Positions 8,209 through 18,700 are shown, numbered from the stretch's first letter. The stretch is DNA of 64,000 nt from Brevibacterium antiquum CNRZ 918 (GCF_900169145.1 NZ_FXZD01000002.1:62001-126000); one strand, 5' to 3'. Program-made: numbers and translations. The notes: generated from the letters alone by a model not told the origin.

Positions 8209-9693
8209 TCAGTCCTGCTCGCCGAGGCGTTCGTTCCGCTTGCCACCGTCGCCGAGGTGGCGTTTGAGGCGATCGAGGAGCCTGCCGTTTTCGCCCGGCT
8301 CGGCATTGACGAGGTCGACCCCTTGGATGCGAGCAATTGCGTCGACGATCCGGAAGTCCTCCGACTCTGGAACGCAGCGCAGGTCGATGAGGCATCGCCC
8401 CTGGTGGACTCGGGCGACAATGGCCGTCTCCCCAGTGCGAAGATCCGCCGCATAGCTCTCCGGCAGTTCGACGGCCCAACCAGGCAGCGGCACACCAGGA
8501 GCTCCCCCGCCGCCGACTCGTCCGTCGTGGGCGACAACGGTTCCAAAGGCAAGCTCTGCCAGGAACTCAGTGCGTTCTTTGAGTCTGTCGAGATTGATGT
8601 GAAGTGCTTCGTGGACCGGATTCTGCATGTTCGCAACCGTTGCCTCGATTGCGGCCAACGTGAGTTTGTCGGTGCGCATCGCCCTGGCCAGAGGGTGCTT
8701 TGCAATCCGCGCCACAGCCTCACGGCGTCCGAGGATGAGCCCGGCCTGCGGACCGCCGAGGAGTTTGTCCCCGCTGACGATGACGACATCGGCTCCCGCG
8801 GCCAGGGCACTGGCGATATCGGGCTCATCGGGCAGGTGAGGGTCGGGTTCGAAGAGTCCGCTGCCCAGATCGGCGATGAGTGGAAGTTCGTGCTCGTCGG
8901 CGAGTTCGCGCAGTTGTGAGATCTCCACCGCGGCGGTGAATCCTTCGACCCGAAAATTGCTGGTGTGGACCTTGAGCAGGCTCGCGGTATCGGTGCCGAT
9001 CGCTTCTGCATAGTCGGCCAGATGAGTGCGGTTGGTCGTTCCGACTTCCTGCAGGCGTGCTCCGGTGGTGGTCATGAGATCCGGCAACCGGAAACCAGCA
9101 CCGATCTCAACAAGCTCACCACGACTGACGATGATTTCGCGAGGATCTGCCTCACCGCCAGGGTTCGCACCAGCAGTGACTGCACGTCCGTGCGCACCGC
9201 GCGAGCCATCTGCTGTAGGGCCACCACGCAGAGCGGTCACCGCGAGCAGGAGTGCGGCGGCGCCGTTGTTGACGACCAAGGCGTCTTCCGCACCCGGACA
9301 GGCTCTCAGAAGTGCCTGCGTGGCACCGGTCCCCCGTTTGCTGCGACGACCGGTTTCCAAGTCCATTTCGACGTCGACGTAGCCGGCAGCATCGGCGACC
9401 GCCTCTCGCGCGGCCTGGGAGAGAGGCGCACGACCGAGGTTGGTGTGGACGATGATTCCGGTGGCGTTGAGCACCGGGGTCAAGGACGAAGCCGAGCGGG
9501 AACTCAGGTGTCGGACAATGGTGGCAGCCACCTCGGCGGTGGGAATCGAGCCAGCGCGAGCAGCACTCTGGGCATCTAAGATGATGGCTTTGATCGTAGC
9601 CTGACTTAACCGTTGACCTGCGTCGATGACTTCGGGAAGGCCAAGGAGGCTATCGGTGCGCGGGATGCTGCGCCGCGGATCCGTATCGGCCAA
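8209..9693 (-). CDS. selA: L-seryl-tRNA(Sec) selenium transferase SelA
   Basis: 494 residues. A PLP-dependent fold-type I enzyme that converts seryl-tRNA(Sec) to selenocysteyl-tRNA(Sec) using selenophosphate. Visible motifs are VLNATGIIVHTNLGRAPLS, EVGTTNRTHLADYAEAI and the cofactor-lysine context VSGDKLLGGPQAG. I place the start at a TTG at 9693 because a full AGGAGGA lies seven bases upstream (9701-9707). The frame stays open to 9828, but that extension would overlap the tRNA-Sec gene and is rejected. The selA stop and selB ATG are one base apart, and tRNA-Sec lies 83 bases upstream on the same strand. Confidence 0.95.
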   Translation of the reverse strand: MADTDPRRSIPRTDSLLGLPEVIDAGQRLSQATIKAIILDAQSAARAGSIPTAEVAATIVRHLSSRSASSLTPVLNATGIIVHTNLGRAPLSQAAREAVADAAGYVDVEMDLETGRRSKRGTGATQALLRACPGAEDALVVNNGAAALLLAVTALRGGPTADGSRGAHGRAVTAGANPGGEADPREIIVSRGELVEIGAGFRLPDLMTTTGARLQEVGTTNRTHLADYAEAIGTDTASLLKVHTSNFRVEGFTAAVEISQLRELADEHELPLIADLGSGLFEPDPHLPDEPDIASALAAGADVVIVSGDKLLGGPQAGLILGRREAVARIAKHPLARAMRTDKLTLAAIEATVANMQNPVHEALHINLDRLKERTEFLAELAFGTVVAHDGRVGGGGAPGVPLPGWAVELPESYAADLRTGETAIVARVHQGRCLIDLRCVPESEDFRIVDAIARIQGVDLVNAEPGENGRLLDRLKRHLGDGGKRNERLGEQD

Positions 9694-9776
9694 GGCTGTC
9701 TCCTCCTGACGGTCCCCGCGGGCCGGCCAGGAAGCGAACTCCGGGCTTTCGAGCGCGACGACGTCGACGATGCTGG

Positions 9777-9871
9777 TGGCGGAGGCGGACGGGAATCGAA
9801 CCCGCCAGACCGAGATACTCGGTCGCACCGGTTTTGAAGACCGGGGAGCCCACCAGGACTCGGACGCCTCC
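9777..9871 (-). tRNA. selC: tRNA-Sec (anticodon UCA)
   Basis: 95 nt including an encoded CCA (9777-9779). The minus-strand RNA starts GGAGGCG and ends CGCCTCCGCCA, so the ends pair; the T arm (GGCGGG, loop, CCCGTC) stacks to make the long 13-bp acceptor/T helix of selenocysteine tRNAs. The anticodon loop reads CUUCAAAA with anticodon UCA (complement of 9835-9837), and there is a long variable arm (GCGACCGAGTATCTCGGTCT). It lies just upstream of selA. Confidence 0.95.
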
Positions 9872-9970
9872 GTCTGAGATCCTACCCTTCAGATCAGGAG
9901 TCGGACGCACCGCCGGGTGTCGAAGTCGTCGACGAGTGCGACTGCGTGCCTGCCTCGGCATTCACAGTCG

Positions 9971-10579
9971 TCAGTGAGGTGGCCGCCACATGGTGGTGAC
10001 CACGTGGCCGGTGGCGGTTGTGATCTGATCACGGGGAATGAAGCCGACGCTTTCGTAGCGAGCATTATTGACCGAGTTGGACGACTCCAGATACGCAGGG
10101 GCTGCGAGAGCGTCGATATGGACAAGACTCTCGGCGAGCAGGCCCATGCCCAGTCCCTTACCGCGCTGGTCCTCACGCACGCCGAGCAGAGTGAGGTAGA
10201 AGCATGACTGTTGGGGATGCGCCTCGTCGAGCTGTTCGTAGACCTCCAGGATCGCCTTCGCCGCATCTGGGCCCGCGGTTTGCCTGAGCAGACCATCGAG
10301 GGCGTCCTCTTCCTGCGCTGTCAGTTCGGTTCCGCCCGGCGGAATCCACACGGCCGCGGCCTCTGCGTCAGGGGTGACGAATGTCCATGGGTAGCGAAGT
10401 GCGGAGGTGACATACAGTCGCCACATCACGGCGGCCTGCATGGCGCGTCGTCCTTCGTCTGGGAACGCCGGGCCCCACAAGGGATCGTGAAAGAACGCGC
10501 TGGTCATCGTGTCGACGATCGCCTCGGCATCGTTCAGTGAGGCAACCCGAGTGGGACCGCGCCGGCCGCTGTTGGTCAT
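9971..10579 (-). CDS. GNAT-family N-acetyltransferase
   Basis: 202 residues. The acetyl-CoA binding motif appears as VREDQRGKGLGMGLL (about residue 145, Q/RxxGxG/A) and is followed by a C-terminal AYLESSNSVNNARYESVGF, the usual beta-bulge and substrate segment. The start is ATG 10579, preceded by AAGG; a GTG at 10585 is also in frame. The acceptor substrate is unknown. It sits between tRNA-Sec and a membrane protein inside the selenium region with no evident functional tie. Confidence 0.8.
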   Translation of the reverse strand: MTNSGRRGPTRVASLNDAEAIVDTMTSAFFHDPLWGPAFPDEGRRAMQAAVMWRLYVTSALRYPWTFVTPDAEAAAVWIPPGGTELTAQEEDALDGLLRQTAGPDAAKAILEVYEQLDEAHPQQSCFYLTLLGVREDQRGKGLGMGLLAESLVHIDALAAPAYLESSNSVNNARYESVGFIPRDQITTATGHVVTTMWRPPH

Positions 10580-10670
10580 AAGCACACCTTAGCCTCGGTC
10601 CACCGATCTCTGGTGAGTTGCCGTTGCCGCGACTGTCGACAGGGCACCGGGCCACGGATCCCTCGTCCCA

Positions 10671-11705
10671 TCAATCCGGGGTGCCGATCCTTTCGGTGGG
10701 CCGCGCCCATAGTCGGTAGCCGATGAACGAGGCGATCAACAGGGTGACGCCGGTGATGAGCACGGCACCGATGACACCCAAAGATCCCTCCGTCCAGTCC
10801 GAGACTGCCTCCGGGACCACCAACGTGACAGCTGCGACCGCGACAGCCAGGTAGGGCCAGGCGGTTGTCTTCAGGTATGCGGCTATACCGCCGACAGCCA
10901 TGATGAGTGTGAGCAGGTATCCCAGCCCAGGGTGGTATGCCTCCATCACCGGCAGCTGAGCTCCGAGCAGCGCCGTCGCGACTCCGACCGAACGAGCCAA
11001 GGTGATCGCAGGGAAAGCGCCCGCCTCGGTGACCGCCAGCCACACAACACCCACAAGGAACATGGCGAAGGCCACGACGTTTGTCCAATGATTTTCGTAG
11101 CCGCTGGAGAAGCTCAGCACTGCCGTCAGCAAGCTGGCCAGCATACCCAGCATCCCCAGCGCGGTGGGTGCCAACCGGTGCCCGATCATAGACGTCAGCA
11201 GTCCCACAACCCCGCCGACTACGGCGGGCCAATAGATTCCCTCAAGAGTCGAATCCACCCAGTGATCAACGACAAGCCCGGCTGAGCAGGCCGCGGCGAG
11301 GGCTGCTCCGGTCAGCAGCGTGCCGGCAAGGCGACGCCGCGAGTCGTTGGCCGGTTCGTGGACGTCGACCGACTCGGAGGAGACCCGCACGATCACTGCC
11401 CCGGCCAGGCCGAGGACTGCACATACGACGGCGAGCATCGTCACGCGAGTGCCAAACCCCAGCCCGTACCATTCCTGGGCGAAGAACAGTCCGCCCGCGG
11501 CGAGCACGAAGGCACCGCCGAGATAGCTGAGGACCTCGACGAGTCTGGGCATCTTCGTGCGCCGCGAAGCGGCATCTGACGCCGGTCGTGTCGGCGTGCT
11601 GAGAGCAGCAGCAACGACGCTCAGGGAGCGTTCGCGGTCCGCGGGATCAACAAGGCGTTCGGTGATCAGCGCATCGACGACGATGTGTTCGAACGATGGG
11701 TTCAT
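10671..11705 (-). CDS. DUF2157-like polytopic membrane protein
   Basis: 344 residues with a hydrophilic N-terminus (about 60 residues, including a helical segment with LVDPADRERSL) followed by about ten hydrophobic segments. The layout of a short soluble lead then evenly spaced TM helices, and the phrase VLSYLGGAFVLAAGGLFF, match the DUF2157 family. No function is established. It is divergent from selD, with a 115-bp gap. Confidence 0.6.
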   Translation of the reverse strand: MNPSFEHIVVDALITERLVDPADRERSLSVVAAALSTPTRPASDAASRRTKMPRLVEVLSYLGGAFVLAAGGLFFAQEWYGLGFGTRVTMLAVVCAVLGLAGAVIVRVSSESVDVHEPANDSRRRLAGTLLTGAALAAACSAGLVVDHWVDSTLEGIYWPAVVGGVVGLLTSMIGHRLAPTALGMLGMLASLLTAVLSFSSGYENHWTNVVAFAMFLVGVVWLAVTEAGAFPAITLARSVGVATALLGAQLPVMEAYHPGLGYLLTLIMAVGGIAAYLKTTAWPYLAVAVAAVTLVVPEAVSDWTEGSLGVIGAVLITGVTLLIASFIGYRLWARPTERIGTPD

Positions 11706-11820
11706 GCAGTGATAGTAGCCCAGACGTGATGAGCCCTACGCTGCGCTCAACCATGTCATGTGCGCACGGTGCTCAGAATGATTCATCAGCCGGTCTGACC
11801 TCGGTGGTAGAGTCGCGGGC

Positions 11821-12807
11821 ATGGACACCCCTCAGCCTCGCCTGACCGAATTCGCCCACGGTGGAGGTTGCGCCTGCAAGATCCCGCCGGGCGAGCTCGA
11901 GGAAGCAGTCAAGGGGCTGACCGGTCAGTCCGGCCCCGATGTCCTCGTCGGCCTCGACGACGGCGATGACGCATCCGCCGTCCGTGTTCGCGATGACCTC
12001 GCAGTGCTCTCGACGGCCGACTTCTTCACCCCAGTCGTCGACGACGCCTACGACTGGGGTCGGATCGCGGCCGCGAACGCACTGTCTGACATCTACGCCA
12101 TGGGCGGGACTCCAGTCACCGCGATCAACCTCGTCGGTTGGCCACGAGAGAAGCTGCCGATGGAGCTGCTCACCGAGGTGCTGCGCGGAGGGCTCGACGT
12201 TGCCGCCCAAGCCAACTGCCCTGTCGCCGGTGGGCATTCGATCGACGATCCCGAGCCCAAGTACGGCATGGCCGTCACCGGCATCGCCCACCCCGATGAG
12301 CTCATGCGCAATGATGCCGCCGAGGTGGGCCTGCCCTTGACCCTGACGAAACCGATCGGTGTGGGGATCCTCAACAATCGACACAAGCGCACCGGTGAGT
12401 ACTTCGCCGAGGCGGTCGCGACGATGACCGAGCTCAATGCCGATGCCGCGCTGGCGGCACTGGCCGCAGGCGTACGGGCAGCCACCGATGTCACCGGTTT
12501 CGGACTGCTCGGCCACCTATTCAAGATGTGCCGTGCTTCAGGCGTGGGAGCAATCATCGACGCGGCTGCGGTGCCCCGCCTCGGCGGAGTCGATGAGTCG
12601 ATTGCGGACGGCTGCGTCTCCGGGGGAACCCGCCGCAACCTGGACTGGGTTCGCCCCAATCTGACGACTGATGATTCCGTGACCGAGGACGAACTGTTCC
12701 TCCTCGCCGATGCGCAGACTTCCGGCGGCCTGCTCATCGTCGGCGAGATCCCGGGCCACCCGATCATCGGGGAGATCGTCGTCGGGTCTGGTGTGCACGT
12801 ACGGTGA
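11821..12807 (+). CDS. selD: Selenide, water dikinase SelD
   Basis: 328 residues. Makes selenophosphate from selenide and ATP, the selenium donor for SelA. The N-terminal catalytic loop reads GGGCACKI with Cys17 and Lys20 in the positions used by E. coli SelD; the nucleophile is Cys, not Sec. ATP/Mg-binding acidic motifs follow (LVGLDDGDDASAV, STADFFTPVVDD, AANALSDIYAMGG), as in the AIR-synthase fold. Start at ATG 11821. It is transcribed opposite to selAB but lies between them and the formate dehydrogenase operon, completing the selenocysteine pathway. Confidence 0.95.
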   Translation: MDTPQPRLTEFAHGGGCACKIPPGELEEAVKGLTGQSGPDVLVGLDDGDDASAVRVRDDLAVLSTADFFTPVVDDAYDWGRIAAANALSDIYAMGGTPVTAINLVGWPREKLPMELLTEVLRGGLDVAAQANCPVAGGHSIDDPEPKYGMAVTGIAHPDELMRNDAAEVGLPLTLTKPIGVGILNNRHKRTGEYFAEAVATMTELNADAALAALAAGVRAATDVTGFGLLGHLFKMCRASGVGAIIDAAAVPRLGGVDESIADGCVSGGTRRNLDWVRPNLTTDDSVTEDELFLLADAQTSGGLLIVGEIPGHPIIGEIVVGSGVHVR

Positions 12808-12856
12808 CCCGTCACCGAGTCTGACCGTCACCAAGTCTGACAGACACCGAATCGGG

Positions 12857-13099
12857 TCATTCGCCGAATTTGGAGGGTGTGACATCCTCGTTGGCGAAGC
12901 GTCTGAATCCGCTGAGGAATATCCAGTAGAAAAACCCATTGACAGGCGCTACGAGCAGAGTTTCCCACCACGAAAACATCTCGTTGCCCCAGCCGATGAG
13001 ATTCATTCCGAAATACACAAGGGGAAACAGGACAGCCACTATGGCGGCCTCTTTCAGGCTGCGCCGGTCGTTGAGCAGCTCCTTGATTGCGTCCTTCAT
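12857..13099 (-). CDS. Small membrane protein of unknown function
   Basis: 80 residues: a charged N-terminus (MKDAIKELLNDRRSLKEA), a hydrophobic segment (about 18-36) and a second one (about 48-64), then a short polar tail. I do not recognise a family. It is a two-TM protein convergent with selD and downstream of the formate dehydrogenase genes, separated from them by about 225 bases. Confidence 0.55.
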   Translation of the reverse strand: MKDAIKELLNDRRSLKEAAIVAVLFPLVYFGMNLIGWGNEMFSWWETLLVAPVNGFFYWIFLSGFRRFANEDVTPSKFGE

Positions 13100-13323
13100 A
13101 GGACCACCACGCTACTACTAGAGACGTTTTTCGCAACCTCTCTTGGTATTCGTGCGTCTCACACCCGGCGCGCCTCGCCGCCGGCTCCCCTCACCCGTAG
13201 TTTCTTCCACAACCCCTGCCAGGGTTGTTCATGAAGCCACCGGTGCCGAAAACAAGAGCAGACGTAGGACGCAGAAGTACCGGGAGGAGATGCGACTCCC
13301 CTTGAGGAACATTCGGTCGGACC

Positions 13324-14595
13324 TCAAACCCCGGTCGTGATCGAATCGTCGACGATTCCGCGGGCACGGCGTTCTTCGAGGCGAGCGCGCTGCGGCTCGA
13401 CCACGTGGCGCGGGTCCTTCGTCGATTCGATGCCGGCCTCGAGCACACCGAAACGCGTGTACGCCGAGGCGGCCGCCAATGCCGCACCGCTGACAACCGA
13501 GACGGCGCGCAGTGCAGCTCGAGTCTTCCAGCTGCGTCTGCCCGCAGCCCCCGCGACCCGAACTGCGAGACCGGCAACACCAGTACTGCCCCCGCGACCC
13601 AGCTTCTCCGTGAACACCCGGGCCCCCACTTCGACAGCAGCAGTGCCGATCGCACCGGCGATGAGCAGCTTCTCCGCCCGGTGGAGTTTGCGGCCGGGCT
13701 CGCCGTCTTCGAGCGGGTCAACCTCGGCAGGATGCATGCCCTGCTTCATCCGATTCATCGCGAACGCCTCGCCGGCGGCACCAGCGAGCGCGAGCAGACG
13801 CGCTGGTCCGGTCTCCCGCACCGGAGCCAGAGCCATGGCCGCTCCCCCGGCAGCCACGGCCGCCGAGGACACAAAGACGTACGACAGGCCGTTTCGGCCG
13901 GCGGCGTTCCAGGTGGGGACCGCGGTGTCGCCGAGCAGCGCCCCGGTGTATGCGGCCAGCGGTGTCGCAAAGAGAGCTGATTCGAATGCCGCTGGCGTCT
14001 CCATCGCATGAAGCAGGCTGCGCAGCGGACCCAACGGCAGCCGCAGCCCGGTCAATCGATCCGCCTCGATCGCGGCCAGGACTCCTGAGCCGACTCCGAA
14101 TCCAGACAGGATCCATGTGCCCAGGCTCATGGGCGAACTGACCTTGAAGACGCGCATCATGTTGAGGAAGCGTTCTGGCCGGCCGAGATCGGCCACGAGT
14201 GCCGCTCCCCCGACACCGGTCGCGGTGATCGCGGTCAGTCTGGTCGCAATCCGCAGCTGCGGACGGTCGCTGAACTGCGCACCGAGTCCCAGCAGCGAAG
14301 AGCCGCCGGCCAATCCGCCGAGGAACAGGTAAAGCGCGATCTCATCACCCCATGGTGGAGCCTTGACGATCGACCTGCCGTAGTAGGAGGAGAATTCGAC
14401 ATCCTCGACCATCGGCATCTCACGGTTGCCGTCGGCCCCACGGTTCTTCCAACCCTGACCGCCGCCACCGCCGCCGCCACGTCCGGCGCCGCCGTTACCG
14501 CCCGGACCGCTGCCGGGTCGACCACCTCGGCGACGCTTCTTTCGACCGCGATCGAGCTCAGGTGGGCGGTAGGAATCGTATTCGGAAGTGCTCAT
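13324..14595 (-). CDS. NrfD-like membrane subunit of formate dehydrogenase
   Basis: 423 residues. After an unusual N-terminal region (1-60) rich in Arg, Lys and Gly, the protein has a conserved YYGRSIVKAPPW motif and about eight to nine TM helices with LGGLAGGSSLLG and ADLGRPERFLNMMR, matching the NrfD/PsrC family of quinone-interacting anchors. In this operon it should anchor the catalytic and iron-sulfur subunits and pass electrons to menaquinone. Its ATG (14593-14595) overlaps the stop of the iron-sulfur subunit (14592-14594) as ATGA, so the two are translationally coupled. The basic glycine-rich tail is not a normal part of the family. Confidence 0.85.
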   Translation of the reverse strand: MSTSEYDSYRPPELDRGRKKRRRGGRPGSGPGGNGGAGRGGGGGGGQGWKNRGADGNREMPMVEDVEFSSYYGRSIVKAPPWGDEIALYLFLGGLAGGSSLLGLGAQFSDRPQLRIATRLTAITATGVGGAALVADLGRPERFLNMMRVFKVSSPMSLGTWILSGFGVGSGVLAAIEADRLTGLRLPLGPLRSLLHAMETPAAFESALFATPLAAYTGALLGDTAVPTWNAAGRNGLSYVFVSSAAVAAGGAAMALAPVRETGPARLLALAGAAGEAFAMNRMKQGMHPAEVDPLEDGEPGRKLHRAEKLLIAGAIGTAAVEVGARVFTEKLGRGGSTGVAGLAVRVAGAAGRRSWKTRAALRAVSVVSGAALAAASAYTRFGVLEAGIESTKDPRHVVEPQRARLEERRARGIVDDSITTGV

Positions 14596-15737
14596 GGACG
14601 GCGGCTCCCCAGGAACGCGAGTCCGGCGGCAGCGACCATGCCGAGCGCGGCCATACCGGCTTTGGCATACATCTGCGGCAGGTCCTTCGTGGCCACCCGC
14701 GGGTCCGGTGGCAGGCCGTAGACCTCGGGCTCGTCGAGGATGAGGAAGACGGATCCGGTTCCCCCGACCCCATCGTTCGGGTTGGCTCCGTACAGGCGGG
14801 CCTCGGTCAGACCCTGCGAGTGAAGCTGGGCCACGCGGGCGTGGGCTTTGTCGACCATGTCATCGTGGTCGCCGAACTTGATGGACTCGGTGGGGCAGGT
14901 CTGCGCGCAGGCCGGTTCCTGACCATCGACGAGGCGGTCATAGCAGAGCGTGCATTTGTTTGCCGTGTTCTTGTCCGGCACATCCATATCCGCGGCGCTG
15001 CGGTCACGGTCGGTGGGGGTGTTGATCGTCCCGTCGTCGCGGCGTTCGATGACGCCGAAGGGGCAACCAGCCACGCAGGTTCCGCAGCCGTTGCAGACGT
15101 CATTCTGCACGACGACGGTGTCGAATTCAGTGCGGAAGAGTGCGCCGGTGGGGCAGACGTCGAGGCACCCGGCGTGGGTGCAGTGCTTGCACACGTCCGA
15201 GGACATCAGCCAGCGGAAGTCCGCGGTGTCCGGCGGCGTCGTGTCGAGCTTGGCGATGTCCTCCGGGTTGCTCGGGTCGAGAGCTCCAGGCGCCAGCAGG
15301 TCGATGCCCATCGGCGGTGTCGACGGCAGACCGCCACCCGAGGCGCCGGCACCATTGGAGCCGGACTCTGCCGCACCCAGTGCACCACCGAGTGGCTGAG
15401 CGCCCGCACTCTCATCGGTTCGGGGTCGGATCGAGGGCATGCCGAGGTTGACGAGTTTCCGCCCGGATTCGCGGGCGGCTTCGATCCGTTCGCCGTCCTG
15501 TTCGATGAAGGCGACATGGCGCCACGTGTTGGCTCCGAGGCTGCCCGTGTTGTCGTACGAGGAACCGAGAAGTTCGAAGGTCCCGTCCTGCGGGTTGTTG
15601 TTCCACTCCTTGCACGCGACCTCGCAGGCCTTACAGCCGATGCAGATCGACGTATCGGTGAAGAACCCTTTGCGCTCCTGCGCGGAACCGTGCCAGTGCC
15701 CGTCCGCAACAGCGTCGTTCTCGACAGTCGTCGACAT
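14592..15737 (-). CDS. Formate dehydrogenase iron-sulfur (beta) subunit
   Basis: 381 residues. Four [4Fe-4S] ferredoxin-type clusters are visible: CIGCKACEVACKEWN (about residues 32-46), CKHCTHAGCLDVCPTGAL, CNGCGTCVAGCPFGV and CTLCYDRLVDGQEPACAQTCP. A C-terminal hydrophobic helix (about 360-378) is like the membrane anchor of E. coli FdnH. Between the first and second clusters there is a low-complexity Gly/Ala/Ser/Pro insertion (about residues 105-170) not usual in the family. Its start codon overlaps the stop of the catalytic subunit by one base (TGATG). It should carry electrons from the molybdenum/tungsten site to the NrfD-like subunit. Confidence 0.93.
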   Translation of the reverse strand: MSTTVENDAVADGHWHGSAQERKGFFTDTSICIGCKACEVACKEWNNNPQDGTFELLGSSYDNTGSLGANTWRHVAFIEQDGERIEAARESGRKLVNLGMPSIRPRTDESAGAQPLGGALGAAESGSNGAGASGGGLPSTPPMGIDLLAPGALDPSNPEDIAKLDTTPPDTADFRWLMSSDVCKHCTHAGCLDVCPTGALFRTEFDTVVVQNDVCNGCGTCVAGCPFGVIERRDDGTINTPTDRDRSAADMDVPDKNTANKCTLCYDRLVDGQEPACAQTCPTESIKFGDHDDMVDKAHARVAQLHSQGLTEARLYGANPNDGVGGTGSVFLILDEPEVYGLPPDPRVATKDLPQMYAKAGMAALGMVAAAGLAFLGSRRP

Positions 15738-18700
15738 CAGTCCTCCTCGTTTCCTCTATTGTCCACCGTATCCTCGCCGGTTGGCTCGCCTTCAGATGAA
15801 GGCGCTCCCTCGCCGAGGTTGCCCGTCTCTACGCTGTCCGCATCCGAACCGACATACCCTTGGTCCGGATCACCATCTGTCGGGTCACCGTCATCTGCCC
15901 GGTTGCCTGCGCCCTTCGCGGTTGGCTGCATGTCGATCCGACCAGTGCGATCATCGGCACTGTCCGTGAGGCTGGAATCTTCGGCCACCTCGGCGCCGGA
16001 GGGGTCCCCACCATCGCTCGACTCAGCACCATAGGTTCGACCGGGACTGACGCCCACTGCGGAGTCGCCACCACGGTGAGGGTGCCCGCCCTTGTGTGCT
16101 TCGGAGCCAGCCTCATGTGAAGCGGCCACGACATCATCGGAGACAGTGACGAGCTGGTTGCCCGATTCGGGGCCCAGCCCCGCCTCACGCTGGTACTTCT
16201 CGACGAAGTCGACGAGCTCGGGACCGCGCGGACGCCGGCCCGGCATGATCGTGCCGGCCACGTACTTGCTGTTCTGGATGAACACGTTGGGATCCATCGT
16301 CACGCCCAGCAGGTCGTTCGCGGAGTCGCCTTCGACCGTGGCGTCGCCACCCACGCCCCAGTGATAGGGCAGGCCGATCTGGTGGATGGTCTTCCCACCG
16401 ATCGTCAGCGGCGTCATCCGGCGGGTCACGAGCACACGGGCCTCGATGGCCGCCCGCGGGGAGACCAAGGTCGCCCAGCCGTAGGGCTCAAGCCCCACCT
16501 CGGCGGCGAGCTCCGGTGAGATCTCGCAGAACATCTCCGGCTGCAGCTCGGACAGGTACGGCAGCCAGCGCGACATGCCGCCTGCGGTGTGGTGTTCGGT
16601 CAGTCGGTAGGTCGTGAACACGTACGGGTAGACCTCGGAGCCGGGGTTGCCGGCGCCGGGCGCGGACAGGTTGTCCTCACGGCGCATGACCAGACGGGTC
16701 GGTGAACTCTGCTGATCGTAGAGCGGGTTGGCAACCGTCGATTCCTGCGGTTCGTAGTGTGTGGGCATCGGTCCGTCGATCATGCCGCTGGGGGCGAACA
16801 GCCAGCCCTTGCCGTCGGCCTGCATGATGAATGGGTCGTCACCGTCGAGGTTGGCCGGACCGCCGTGGGCCTGATCCGAACGCGCCGAGGGTGCTCGGTC
16901 GATCGGGAAGTCAGGCACGTCCTTGCCCGTCCACTTGCCTGATTCCTCATCCCACCAGACGAATTTCTTCCGTTCCGACCATGGCGCGCCGTCCGGGGCC
17001 GCCGAGGCGCGGTTGTAGAGGATGCGACGGTTCGCCGGCCACGCCCACGCCCACTCGGCGGCGGTCTCGTCCTGCTCGTCACGCGGCTTGCGCCGGGCAG
17101 CCATGTTCTGCCCGCCCGCGTAGATGCCTGCGTAGATCCAGCAGCCACCGGCGGTGGTGCCGTCATCGGTCATCTGATTGAAGTTGTCGAGCGGGACTCC
17201 GTCCTTCTCGCCGCCGACGTAGTAGCCGTTGATCTCGGCCAGCACGGATTCGGGGTCAACCTCGCCCTCCTCGTCGACCGGGTAGTCCCATGTCATGTCG
17301 AGCAGCGGTCGATCACGAGGGTCCTCGGAGTTCTTGAGCTTTTCCCGGACCCGTTTGCCGAGTTCGAAGAAGAAATCGAGCTCGCTCTGCGCATCCCCGG
17401 GCGGGTTGACGGCCTTGTGGCGCCACTGAACGAGGCGCTGCGTCTGGGTGAAGGTGCCGGCCTTCTCCGTGTGGTTGGCGGCGGGCATGAAGAACATCTC
17501 GGTCTCGATGTCCTCGGTCTTGAGCTCACCGCTTTCGATCTCCGGGCCGTCCTTCCACCAGGTGGCGGATTCGATGAGCCGGAAGTCGCGAACGACCATC
17601 CATTTGAGGTGACTCATCGCCATGCGCTGCATCCGCCCATTGGCCGATCCCACCGCCGGGTTCTGCCCCAGCAGGAAGTAGCCGTCGACGCCGTCGTTGA
17701 GCATGCGTACCTGCGTCTGATAGGTGCCGTGAGCACCGTTGATCTTCGGCAGATAGTCGTAGGCGAAGTCGTTCTCCTTCGTCGCCGCATCGCCCCACCA
17801 GGCCTTGAGCAGGCTGGTGGCGTAGCTGCGGCCGTTGGCCCAATAACCCTTGTGGGTCTCTGGGGTGCCAACCGCACCGACATAGTCTTCGAAGGTCTCG
17901 TGAACCCCGGCGCTGGGCATCGGCAGGTAGCCAGGCAGCAGATTGAACAGGGTCGGAATGTCGGTCGAGCCCTGGATTGTGGCGTGTCCGCGAAGTGCCA
18001 TGATGCCGCCGCCGGGACGACCCATGTTGCCCAGCAGGAGCTGGAGGATCGAGGCGGTGCGGATGAACTGGGCGCCCAGGGAGTGCTGGGTCCAGCCCAC
18101 GGCGTAGGCGAAGCACGTGGTGCGTTCGCGCCCGGAGTTCTGGGTCACCGACTCGACCAAGTATTCGAAGTCGGCGGGTTTGATGCCGCAGTTCTCGGCC
18201 ACCATCTCCGGCGTGTACCGGGAGTAGTGGCGCTTGAGGATCTGGAACACCGACCTGGGGTCGCTCAGGCTCTCATCCCTGACCGCACGACCTGCTTCGT
18301 CGGTCTGGTATGCCCAGGACGAGTTGTCGTAGGAGTTAGTGTCCGGATCGAATCCGGAGAAGAGTCCGTCGAGGTCCTCCGTGTCCTGATAGCTCTCGCT
18401 GATCAGGTTCGCAGCGTTCGTGTATGCGCGGACGTACTCGTCGAAGTGCAGACCGTCGCTTAGGACACGGTTGATGAGCGCACCGAGCAAGACGATGTCG
18501 GAGCCGGCCCGGATCGGGACGTGCTTATCGGCAATCGCGGTGGTGCGCGTGAAGCGAGGATCGACGTGGATGACGCGTGCACCCCGGGCCTTGGCCTCGG
18601 TCACCCATTGGAAGCCCACAGGATGGCACTCGGCCATATTGGAGCCCTGGATGATGATGCAGTCGGCATTCGCCATATCCTGGACGGGTTGTGTGGCGCC

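Noticed and set aside
6753..8267. A 504-residue plus-strand frame over selB
   Set aside because: Antisense to selB; Asp/Gly/Arg-rich sequence with no domain.
8208..9011. An apparent 872-residue frame making SelB much longer
   Set aside because: The added N-terminal part is out-of-frame selA sequence. SelB starts at the ATG at 8207 with the GHVDHGKS P-loop at the normal distance.
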